64,000 nucleotides of DNA, from positions 4,629,416-4,693,415 of the forward strand of contig NZ_CP017269.1 in the NCBI RefSeq assembly GCF_001750685.1, written 5' to 3'. This stretch comes from Geosporobacter ferrireducens. Its GTDB lineage: Bacteria; Bacillota; Clostridia; Peptostreptococcales; Thermotaleaceae. Below the pieces are notes generated by a model, which made no database searches, had not been told where the DNA came from, and saw only the letters and a program-made list of their open reading frames with translations. The position numbers and the translations under genes were made by a program. How positions within the stretch are numbered: the stretch's first letter is position 1; every line of letters starts with the position of its first letter. This document shows positions 33,240 to 41,129 of this stretch, one piece after another.

Positions 33240-34235
33240 ATGGAGATTGCAGACATTCATTCAGACATTATTTATCATATTGTAAAGGAAAGAGCAGAAG
33301 GGAAAAAACAGGTTTTGGATAATTATCATTATCCCATATTAAAGGAAGCTGGTGTGAGCTGCTTAATCATGCCTCTATGGGTGGAAAGAGAATATCAGCA
33401 AAAGCGTGCATTTCAGCGCTTCATACAACTCCTTTGTGGATTCCAGGCAGAAATTATGGATAGCAATCATTTTACATTGATTCGAGGCAGAGAAGATCTG
33501 GAACATAGGACTGATGATAAAATTGCTGTTATATTGGGTTTGGAGGGGATGGGCTTCCTTGAACAATGGCCTTATACATCGGAGGATGATGAGGAGCAGA
33601 TTCATCAAATTTTTTCCTTTTTTCACCCCTTTCATATCAAACATGCTATTTTAGCATGGTATGAGATCAATAAAATTGCGTCGGGAACTGGTGCAAAGGC
33701 AAGGGCTCCCCTAGGGTTAAGTAATTTTGGCAAGAAAGTGGTGAAAAGACTGCAAACAGATGGCTACATCATCGATCTATCTCACATCGACGATACATCT
33801 TTTTGGGATGTTATGAATGAGGTTTCTGTACCAGTAATCTGCAGCCATTCCAATGCCAGAAAACTTTGTAATCATCCTAGAAATTTAACCGAAGACCAGC
33901 TAAAGGCTATTGCAGCCTGTGGTGGCTTGGTAGGTATAAATGCTTATTGGGAGTTTATCGATTCAGAATACCCAAGTATTCACCGTTTGGTGGATCATAT
34001 TGACTATATGGTAAACCTAATGGGGGTGGAACATGTGGCCTTCGGTTTTGATTTTACCAACTATATTGATATATACACTCAGGATCCCAAATTAAGAGCA
34101 ACAGTAGGTCTTGAATCTGCTGCTTGCATTCCCGATCTTATTTATCTTCTTCAGGAAAGGGGGTATTCCCAAAAAGAAATTGAAGCCATGTCTTGTGGGA
34201 ATTTTTTACAATACTTAAAAAAATTATGGATTTGA
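33240..34235 (+). CDS. Membrane dipeptidase family (renal dipeptidase-like) enzyme
   Basis: 331 aa, no signal peptide, so probably cytoplasmic. Zinc-site residues: DIHSD near the N terminus (His7, Asp9), the Glu in LGLEGMGF, SHSNAR and IDLSHID. GFDFTNY is the late conserved Asp. These M19 enzymes cleave dipeptides, including those with a D-residue at the C-terminal side. First gene of a peptide-uptake operon; it ends 14 nt before the binding-protein gene, so imported dipeptides are probably its substrates. Confidence 0.9.
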   Translation: MEIADIHSDIIYHIVKERAEGKKQVLDNYHYPILKEAGVSCLIMPLWVEREYQQKRAFQRFIQLLCGFQAEIMDSNHFTLIRGREDLEHRTDDKIAVILGLEGMGFLEQWPYTSEDDEEQIHQIFSFFHPFHIKHAILAWYEINKIASGTGAKARAPLGLSNFGKKVVKRLQTDGYIIDLSHIDDTSFWDVMNEVSVPVICSHSNARKLCNHPRNLTEDQLKAIAACGGLVGINAYWEFIDSEYPSIHRLVDHIDYMVNLMGVEHVAFGFDFTNYIDIYTQDPKLRATVGLESAACIPDLIYLLQERGYSQKEIEAMSCGNFLQYLKKLWI

Positions 34236-34249
34236 GGAGGAGAGGACAA

Positions 34250-35836
34250 ATGTTTAAAAAAGTGATGTCATTACTACTAGTATTAGGTCTTTTACTTAGT
34301 TTTTCAGGATGTGCACCAAAACCAGTTCAGCAGGAAACTCCAGAGGCTCCAGCTGAAGCAAATGGTAACAGCAATCCAAAAACTATTACGATTGCCATCA
34401 ATGCCGATATGGGAACCCTTGATCCAGGTGTTACTATGGATAACATGGCTTGGAAGATCACCTATCCTACCTATGAGCGATTGGTTGATTTTGATGGGGC
34501 TTCTACTGAAGTAAAGCCCGGAGTGGCAAAGGAATGGAAGGTTAGCGAGGATGGTTTAACCTGGACATTTTATTTAGAAGAAGGTCATAAATTCGCTGAT
34601 GGTACAGAAGTAAATGCAGAGGCAGTAAAATTCAGCTTTGAACGTGTTTTATCCCTAGGACAAGGACCTTCCGACACCTATAATGTGATTGGTGAAGTCG
34701 TTGTGGAGGATACCTATACTGTAATCTTTAAACTGCAAAATCCATTTCCTCCTTTCCTTTCCACTTTAGCGGCAAATTATGGGGGAATTGTAAATCCAAA
34801 GGTTATGGAGAAGGAAGAAAATGGTGATCTAGCGCAAAACTATTTAGCCGGCAATACGGCAGGAAGCGGCGTTTATCAGCTGGAAGAATGGAAAAAGGGC
34901 CAATATATCAAATTAAGCTTGAATCCAAACGTTAAAACAAAGCCAGCTTTTGAAACGGTATATTTTAAATTGGTTGCCGATGCTTCTGGTGCCAGATTAC
35001 AGCTTGAAAAGGGAGATATCGATATTGCAGAAGGCATCCAGATTGATCAGATAGAGCAATTGAAGGGAAAAGAGAATATCACAGTTATTCAAGAACCAAG
35101 TTTATTTGTTGATTATGTTTATGTAAACAGTACAAAAGGAAATACTGCCCTAACCAATCCAAAGGTTCGTCAAGCTATCAGCTATGCAGTGGATTATAAG
35201 GTTATCGTTGAACAGGTTATGCAGGGATATGCTACCCAAATGAGAGGACCTATTCCTGATGGATTATGGGGTCACGATCCTTCCGTATTCCAATATGAAT
35301 ATAATGTGGAAAAGGCCAAGGCGCTTCTACAAGAGGCTGGTGTCGACAAATTAGACTTAACCCTACTTTATTCAGACAGATTCCCTAACTGGGAACAGGA
35401 AGCACTGATCATGCAAGCAAACCTTGCAGATATTGGTATAACCCTTAACTTAAACAAAGTGGCCTATGCTACCATGAGAGAAATGCTGGATAAGGGCGAT
35501 TTTGACTTGGCTATGGGGGTTTGGAGTCCAGACTATGCCGATCCCTTTATGTTTATGAACTACTGGTTTGATTCAAACAATCATGGTTTAGCAGGAAATC
35601 GTGCATTTTATTTGAACAAGGAAGTGGATAATTTAGTCCGTGAAGCGGCTACCATTAGTGAGCAGGCAAAGCGGATAGAATTATACAATAAAGCCCAGTC
35701 TATTGTTGTTGAAGAAGCACCCTATATTTACTTATATCAGAGAGACTTTGTTTTACCAATAAGTAAGGGGTTAAAAGGTTTTGTATATAATCCAATGTTG
35801 GAAGGTATTTATAACTTAGCTGAAATGTCAAAATAA
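34250..35836 (+). CDS. Peptide ABC transporter substrate-binding lipoprotein
   Basis: 528 aa from the ATG at 34250 (SD GAGGAGGAGAGG). Lipoprotein signal with lipobox FSGC (Cys21). SBP_bac_5 family: PGVAKEWKVSEDGLTWTFYL, FADGTEVNAEAVKFSFERV and NPKVRQAISYAVDYK are hallmark segments. It captures peptides outside the membrane and hands them to the two permeases encoded next. An upstream in-frame ATG at 34193 lies inside the dipeptidase gene and is rejected. Confidence 0.92.
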   Translation: MFKKVMSLLLVLGLLLSFSGCAPKPVQQETPEAPAEANGNSNPKTITIAINADMGTLDPGVTMDNMAWKITYPTYERLVDFDGASTEVKPGVAKEWKVSEDGLTWTFYLEEGHKFADGTEVNAEAVKFSFERVLSLGQGPSDTYNVIGEVVVEDTYTVIFKLQNPFPPFLSTLAANYGGIVNPKVMEKEENGDLAQNYLAGNTAGSGVYQLEEWKKGQYIKLSLNPNVKTKPAFETVYFKLVADASGARLQLEKGDIDIAEGIQIDQIEQLKGKENITVIQEPSLFVDYVYVNSTKGNTALTNPKVRQAISYAVDYKVIVEQVMQGYATQMRGPIPDGLWGHDPSVFQYEYNVEKAKALLQEAGVDKLDLTLLYSDRFPNWEQEALIMQANLADIGITLNLNKVAYATMREMLDKGDFDLAMGVWSPDYADPFMFMNYWFDSNNHGLAGNRAFYLNKEVDNLVREAATISEQAKRIELYNKAQSIVVEEAPYIYLYQRDFVLPISKGLKGFVYNPMLEGIYNLAEMSK

Positions 35837-35853
35837 GCAAAGGGAGGGTAAAT

Positions 35854-36858
35854 ATGAAGCAAGTGATTATCAAGAGACTATATCTATTAATCATTGTTCT
35901 ATTAGGTGTCACATTTATCACCTTCACCATGTCTCATGTAATTCCTGGTGACCCTGCTAGAATGCTGGTGGGACAGAGAGCTTCTGAAGAAACCCTCCAA
36001 AGAGTACGTGAGAATTTGGGCCTAGACAAACCAGTCTGGGTTCAATATCTTATCTATATGAAGGGTCTCTTAAGGGGTGATATGGGCATATCCATCCGCA
36101 CCCAGCAGCCAGTAATATCCGATTTAATTGCTTTTTTTCCAGCAACCTTTGAGCTGGCTATCTTTGCATTTTTAATTGCATTAGGCATTGGCATTCCTTT
36201 AGGGGTTCTGGCCAGCATCAAGCAGAACACATGGGTGGATCATGTAAGTCGCATTTTTTCGATTGGCGGCGTATCTATTCCAGTCTTTTGGAGTGGTATT
36301 GTCTGTATTTTGATATTTTATTCAAAACTAAACTGGCTGCCTGCATCTGGCCGTCTTTCTATCGGTTTGGATATAAGTACGAGGATTACAGGCTTATATA
36401 CAATCGATAGTTTGCTTACTGGAAATTTTAAGGTTTTCGCAGACACTATCCGGCATCTCATTCTACCGGCAACGGTTTTATCTTATGCTCAGTTGGCTAC
36501 GATTACAAGACAGGTCCGATCCAGTATGCTGGAGGTTTTGAATCAGGAATACATACGGACGGCGCGGGCCAATGGCATAGCAGAATGGTACCTTATCATT
36601 TTTTATGGTTTGAGAAATGCTTTGATTCCTACGGTTACAGTAGTGGGACTTTCCTTTGGTGCATTATTGGGTGGAGCGGTGGTAACAGAGACTGTTTTTG
36701 CCTGGCCAGGAATGGGCAAGTATGTGGTGGATTCCATCTCTTTTCTAGATTTTCCAGCAATTATGGGTTTTACTTTGATCGTTGTAGTGGGCTACATGCT
36801 GATTAATCTAATGGTAGATTTACTCTATATGGCCCTCGATCCACAAATTCGAGAATAA
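35854..36858 (+). CDS. Peptide ABC permease, DppB/OppB type
   Basis: 334 aa, six membrane segments. N-terminal segment with VTFITFTMSHVIPGDPA, typical of DppB; the cytoplasmic EAA loop is EYIRTARANGIAEWYLI, which docks to an ATPase. Starts 17 nt after the binding-protein gene with AGGGAGGG. Confidence 0.92.
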   Translation: MKQVIIKRLYLLIIVLLGVTFITFTMSHVIPGDPARMLVGQRASEETLQRVRENLGLDKPVWVQYLIYMKGLLRGDMGISIRTQQPVISDLIAFFPATFELAIFAFLIALGIGIPLGVLASIKQNTWVDHVSRIFSIGGVSIPVFWSGIVCILIFYSKLNWLPASGRLSIGLDISTRITGLYTIDSLLTGNFKVFADTIRHLILPATVLSYAQLATITRQVRSSMLEVLNQEYIRTARANGIAEWYLIIFYGLRNALIPTVTVVGLSFGALLGGAVVTETVFAWPGMGKYVVDSISFLDFPAIMGFTLIVVVGYMLINLMVDLLYMALDPQIRE

Positions 36859-36871
36859 GGAGGAAAGATAC

Positions 36872-37753
36872 ATGGACGCACAACTTGAAATAAAAGCTGA
36901 GTCATTAGCTGGCAAAAAACAAAAGAGCTTGTTGTGGTATAAAATCAAAAAAAATCCCATGACCATTCTAGGGTTTTCGTTGATATTTATACTTGCAGCC
37001 CTTGCTCTATTTGCCCCATGGATAACCTCCTATGATCCGATCAAGATCAATATGGCGGAGAGGTTTCAACCTCCCAGTGCTTCTCACTGGTTTGGCACCG
37101 ATGAAGTCGGGCGGGATATTTTTACCAGAGTTATCTATGGAGCTCGGTTATCCCTTGGGGCTAGTATAACGATTGTGGTTGTTGCAGGATTAATAGGATC
37201 TGTTATCGGTGCCATTGCAGGATACTTTGGAAATTGGGTGGATCAAATCATTATGAGAATCATGGATATGTTATTGGCTTTTCCTACCTTGGTTTTAGCC
37301 ATGGTACTGGCGGCTACCCTGGGACCGAACTTGATCAATGCCATGCTGGCCATTTCCATTGTAAAGATTCCTGTTTATGTACGACTGGCCCGGGGAGAAG
37401 CTTTATCCATCAAGAAGAAATTATATGTGGTGGCTGCCAAAACCTTTCGTGTGAATGATTTCTACATTATTATACGGCACATTATTCCCAATACCATTAC
37501 ACCGGTTATCATTCAAATCACCTTGGATTTAGGGGATACAATCCTGTTGGTTGCAACGCTGGGCTTTCTTGGATTGGGTGCACGGCCTCCAGCCCCAGAG
37601 TGGGGGACGATGATCAGTACAGGTTTTAAGCATATGCTGGAGCAATGGTGGTATGCTACATTTCCAGGGTTAGCTGTCTTTATAGCATCCTCTGGATTTA
37701 ATCTCATCGGAGACGGATTAAGAGATATACTCGATCCTAAGTCTGCTAGATAG
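36872..37753 (+). CDS. Peptide ABC permease, DppC/OppC type
   Basis: 293 aa. N-terminal cytoplasmic OppC_N segment, first membrane helix about 28-50, the motif HWFGTDEVGRDIFTRVIYGAR, and an EAA-like loop KLYVVAAKTFRVNDF. Six membrane segments. Partner of the preceding permease; 13-nt gap with AAGGAGG. Confidence 0.92.
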   Translation: MDAQLEIKAESLAGKKQKSLLWYKIKKNPMTILGFSLIFILAALALFAPWITSYDPIKINMAERFQPPSASHWFGTDEVGRDIFTRVIYGARLSLGASITIVVVAGLIGSVIGAIAGYFGNWVDQIIMRIMDMLLAFPTLVLAMVLAATLGPNLINAMLAISIVKIPVYVRLARGEALSIKKKLYVVAAKTFRVNDFYIIIRHIIPNTITPVIIQITLDLGDTILLVATLGFLGLGARPPAPEWGTMISTGFKHMLEQWWYATFPGLAVFIASSGFNLIGDGLRDILDPKSAR

Positions 37754-37765
37754 GAGGCATAGACT

Positions 37766-38725
37766 ATGTTGATAAACATTGAAGAACTATCCATCACTTT
37801 TAGTACCTTTCATGGGAAAGTACATGTACTTGATAAGGTCTCACTATCGGTGAATAGAAGAGAGATATTGGCTATTGTTGGAGAATCCGGTTCTGGTAAG
37901 TCGGTTACAGCCTATTCTATCCTAGGATTATTAGATAAAAATGCAGAGATTTCTAATGGACATATTTATTTTGATGAAGAGGACCTGACAAAGCTGTCTC
38001 CCAATAAAATACAGAAATATAGAGGAAAACGGATTGGTATGGTTTTTCAAGAGCCTATGAGTGCCCTTCATCCAACCATGCGCATAGGGGATCAGCTGGT
38101 GAATGTTATCAAGCGTCATCGAAAGCTCTCTAAAAAAGATGCCTATCCTATTATGCTAGATATGTTAAAGGATGTACATTTTGACAATCCTGAAGATATT
38201 GCTAAAAAGTATCCCCATCAGCTGTCAGGAGGGATGCGCCAGAGAATTGTAATTGCCTTGGCCATGTCTGGACAGCCAGAACTATTGATTGCCGATGAAC
38301 CCACCACGGCCTTGGATGTAACCATCCAAGCAGAGATACTCAATCTCATCAAGGAGCTGGTTCAGAAACATAACACGGCAGTTCTGTTGATTACCCATGA
38401 TTTGGGAGTTGTAAAGGAAGTAGGGGATAGGGTTTGCGTCATGTATGGCGGGAATATCATGGAATCTGGAAGTGTGGATCAAATCTTCGAATCTCCAAGA
38501 CACCCCTATACGAAGGCATTGCTTTCTGCACTGCCCAATCATGTGGATAGAAGTGAACGATTACAGGAAATAACAGGAGAGATCCCTGATCTGAAGAATC
38601 GCCCCGAGGGCTGTATTTTCTATTCACGATGTTCAGAGGGTAAATCTACATGTACTGAAAAGGCACCAGCCTGTATGCAAGTGTCGGAAGCGCATCATGT
38701 CTATTGCTGGGAGGTGCATTCATGA
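37766..38725 (+). CDS. Peptide ABC ATPase, DppD/OppD type
   Basis: 319 aa. Walker [11 protein letters not shown]-loop VFQEP, signature LSGGMRQR, Walker [13 protein letters not shown] and switch His in LITHDLG. The C-terminal oligopeptide-transporter extension with cysteines ([15 protein letters not shown], about 290-305) is present; in this family it can hold an iron-sulfur cluster. Its stop overlaps the next start (ATGA). Confidence 0.93.
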   Translation: MLINIEELSITFSTFHGKVHVLDKVSLSVNRREILAIVGESGSGKSVTAYSILGLLDKNAEISNGHIYFDEEDLTKLSPNKIQKYRGKRIGMVFQEPMSALHPTMRIGDQLVNVIKRHRKLSKKDAYPIMLDMLKDVHFDNPEDIAKKYPHQLSGGMRQRIVIALAMSGQPELLIADEPTTALDVTIQAEILNLIKELVQKHNTAVLLITHDLGVVKEVGDRVCVMYGGNIMESGSVDQIFESPRHPYTKALLSALPNHVDRSERLQEITGEIPDLKNRPEGCIFYSRCSEGKSTCTEKAPACMQVSEAHHVYCWEVHS

Positions 38726-39492
38726 ATGCTATTTTAAGAATCGATCAGGTCAGCAAGAAATTTGGTTTATTTTCAGCTTTGAAGGGGGTTTCATTTGAGT
38801 TGTATGAAGGAGAGACCTTTGGTCTTGTAGGAGAATCGGGGTCTGGTAAATCCACACTGGCTAACATCATCATTGGAATTCATCCTCCAACAGAGGGAAA
38901 TATATTTTTGAGGGATCAGGCGTTTTGGGAAAAAGATAGATACTGCTACAAAACACCGGGAAACATTCAGATTGTTTTTCAAGATCCTCAGTCTTCTTTG
39001 GATCCGAGAATGAATATACGGCAAATTGTCACGGAACCCCTTATTCCTCTACCAGAATCTATCCGAAAGGAGAAAAGCTCCCATGAAAATTTATGTGCGC
39101 TCCTTCAAAGCGTAGGACTTCAGGAGCAACATCTGGAGCGGTATCCCCACGAGTTTTCAGGGGGCCAGCGGCAGCGGATCGCCATTGCCAGGGCATTGAT
39201 TACGAGTCCGGATATACTGCTGTTGGATGAGCCTACCTCTGCATTGGATGTATCGGTTCAAGCACAGGTGCTCAATCTATTGAAAGATCTTCAGAAAAAG
39301 AGAAATCTAACCTATCTTTTTATATCCCACAATATGGCGGTTGTTAGATATATGAGTGACCGGGTGGGGGTTTTATATAAAGGAGATATGGTTGAAATAG
39401 AGAGTGAAAGAAATATCTTTACAGCCCCTAATCATCCTTATACCAAGAAACTCATTGCTTCTGTACCGGATATAGCCAACGGTGTAGTGTAG
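38722..39492 (+). CDS. Peptide ABC ATPase, DppF/OppF type
   Basis: 256 aa from the ATG at 38722, which overlaps the previous stop and has GGGAGGTG 5 nt upstream. Walker [11 protein letters not shown]-loop VFQDPQSSLDPRM, signature FSGGQRQR and Walker B LLLDEPTSALD. Shorter than many OppF proteins: it ends right after the DPYTxxLI-type segment and lacks the cysteine extension. Last gene of the transporter operon. Confidence 0.92.
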   Translation: MNAILRIDQVSKKFGLFSALKGVSFELYEGETFGLVGESGSGKSTLANIIIGIHPPTEGNIFLRDQAFWEKDRYCYKTPGNIQIVFQDPQSSLDPRMNIRQIVTEPLIPLPESIRKEKSSHENLCALLQSVGLQEQHLERYPHEFSGGQRQRIAIARALITSPDILLLDEPTSALDVSVQAQVLNLLKDLQKKRNLTYLFISHNMAVVRYMSDRVGVLYKGDMVEIESERNIFTAPNHPYTKKLIASVPDIANGVV

Positions 39493-39553
39493 GAGACGAC
39501 CTGTACGTCGTCTCGAAATACAATTGGCAGATACATAGGTCTGCCTCTGCCAA
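39493..39553. promoter_or_regulatory. Two hairpins between transporter operon and XRE-cupin gene
   Basis: Perfect 8-bp stems 39493-39500/39507-39514 and 39524-39531/39546-39553. Neither has a T tract. They may be operators for the XRE-cupin regulator or mRNA-stabilising 3' structures. Confidence 0.4.
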
Positions 39554-39592
39554 TATAAAAAATACTCTGTCAAAAAGGAGTAGATATCGTCA

Positions 39593-40144
39593 ATGAAACT
39601 TCAATGGGAAAAGCTTCGGGAAATTCGAAAAGAGAAAGGTTTAACACTGATAGATTTAGCGGAAAAGACGGGACTGAGTGTCAGTCTAATTTCTCAAATC
39701 GAGCGGGGGTTAGTGGATCCTACGGTAAATAATTTTTGGAAATTGTGTCAGGGCCTTGAAGTATCGATTAATAGCTTTTTCAAGCCGGAAGAATTGAGCT
39801 TGGTTGTACGAGCCAATGAACGGGAAACCATTAGCTTTCGAGCTACTTGCTCAAAAGTCAGATATCAGTTACTCTCCCCTAATCGTTCAGGCGCTATAGA
39901 ACTTTTGCTGATTGAGATTGAGCCAGGGATTCGGGAGGAGAGAGATTTTATTTCTCATAAGGGTGAAGAATGCGGTTTTGTTATCTCAGGAGAACTTTCG
40001 GTATATTTAGAGGATAAAAAATATCATCTAAAAGCAGGGGATAGCATTTGTTTTAAGAGCTCTGTTCCCCATAAATTTGAAAATAGTGGTACAGAGCTGT
40101 CCCGCTCTATCTGGTCTATGACGGAGTCCAATGGAAGGCTATAG
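39593..40144 (+). CDS. XRE-cupin transcriptional regulator
   Basis: 183 aa. HTH at residues about 6-60 (KGLTLIDLAEKTGLSVSLISQIERG), then a small-molecule cupin (about 105-180: RDFISHKGEECGFVISGEL and LKAGDSICFKSSVPHKFEN). Such proteins sense a metabolite through the cupin and control transport or catabolic genes. It lies 100 bp after the peptide transporter operon in the same direction and may control it. Confidence 0.9.
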   Translation: MKLQWEKLREIRKEKGLTLIDLAEKTGLSVSLISQIERGLVDPTVNNFWKLCQGLEVSINSFFKPEELSLVVRANERETISFRATCSKVRYQLLSPNRSGAIELLLIEIEPGIREERDFISHKGEECGFVISGELSVYLEDKKYHLKAGDSICFKSSVPHKFENSGTELSRSIWSMTESNGRL

Positions 40145-40208
40145 ATAAAATATTTAAATTATTTACCTGCATTACCTGTGGTATTTTGCCCCCATGATGA
40201 AATGATTA

Positions 40209-40279
40209 AGAGAATGTTAGGCTTTAGCTAGCATTCTCTTTTTATATAATAGAAAAGTTCTACTTTTCTATTATATAAA
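40209..40279 (+). terminator. Two successive terminator hairpins
   Basis: First stem 40209-40216/40232-40239 followed by TTTTTATA; then an 18-bp perfect AT-rich palindrome (40241-40258 with 40262-40279). A further GC-rich hairpin with GACTGC-GATA-GCAGTC core (40332-40347) followed by CTCTTTTTA lies downstream and may be another terminator or a small RNA end. Confidence 0.6.
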
Positions 40280-40429
40280 AAATAGGGGTTGTAGAGGATG
40301 AAATCCCCTGCCGTACTAAGGAGGGTGCTCAGACTGCGATAGCAGTCGTCGACGCTCTTTTTATATTTGAAGTATATTATACAATTTATTTTGAGGGAGG
40401 TATATAAATAAAAAATAATACAAATAATA

Positions 40430-40480
40430 TTGACCGAGTGGTTAGCATATATTATAATCATATTAACCAGATGGTTAGTA
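40430..40480 (+). promoter_or_regulatory. Promoter with two TetR operators
   Basis: TTGACC (40430-40435), 17-bp spacer, TATAAT (40453-40458). Two related dyads flank it: TGACC-GAG-TGGTTA over the -35 box, and TAACCA-GA-TGGTTA (about 40464-40477) over the start of transcription. They probably bind the TetR protein encoded next. Confidence 0.7.
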
Positions 40481-40502
40481 TAAAAGAAAGGTGGTAATAA
40501 AC

Positions 40503-41114
40503 TTGCCTTTACAACTTTATGAAAAAGAACAAATCTTGGATGCCTGCCTGGCAGTATTTGCCCGTTACGGATATGCAAATACATCGACTGCCATGTTGGC
40601 AGAGGCGGCCGGTATATCCAAGGCACTGATATTTCATCATTTTAAGAGCAAGAAAGAGCTGTATCTCAGTGTGTTGGATAGATGCTTCGAAAAAGGAAGC
40701 ATTGAAATGGGTTTTGGCGAAGTACCGGAACACCAGGATTTTTTCGAAGCCAAAGAAAAATTTAGTATCATCAAATTCGATTACTATCGTAAAAATTCCG
40801 ACGTATACAAGTTGGTGAAAGAGGCCTTTTATGCGACACCAAATGAATTGAAGCGGGAGATTGCAGAGAAGTATGGAAAGTTAATTGCCGATAAAGACAA
40901 GATGTTGAAACGTTTGTTTCAAAATGTTCCTCTAAGGGAAGGTGTAGACCGTGAGCAGGCCTTTGAGCTGATCATGCTCACATTGGATTATTTTGAAAAT
41001 AAGTATTTTGGAGAATTAACAGATGAAAAAGCTCTGGATGAAACATACCTCCAAAGCTTTCTTGATGAGCGAAACAGTTTTCTGAATATGATCTGTTATG
41101 GAATAGAAAAGTAA
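40503..41114 (+). CDS. TetR-family regulator
   Basis: 203 aa from a TTG at 40503; AAAGGTGG 9 nt upstream decides this over a GTG within the site. HTH: YANTSTAMLAEAAGISKALIFHHF. The helical C-terminal part carries FKSKKELYLSVLD as the link. It precedes a PEP-utilising enzyme gene by 15 nt, so the two form an operon that the regulator likely represses through the two upstream operators. Confidence 0.9.
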   Translation: MPLQLYEKEQILDACLAVFARYGYANTSTAMLAEAAGISKALIFHHFKSKKELYLSVLDRCFEKGSIEMGFGEVPEHQDFFEAKEKFSIIKFDYYRKNSDVYKLVKEAFYATPNELKREIAEKYGKLIADKDKMLKRLFQNVPLREGVDREQAFELIMLTLDYFENKYFGELTDEKALDETYLQSFLDERNSFLNMICYGIEK

Positions 41115-41129
41115 AGGAGGGGAACTTAT

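Noticed and set aside
40228-40626. Minus-strand frame across the TetR promoter
   Set aside because: It covers a consensus promoter, operators and terminators of plus-strand genes, and its sequence is low-complexity.
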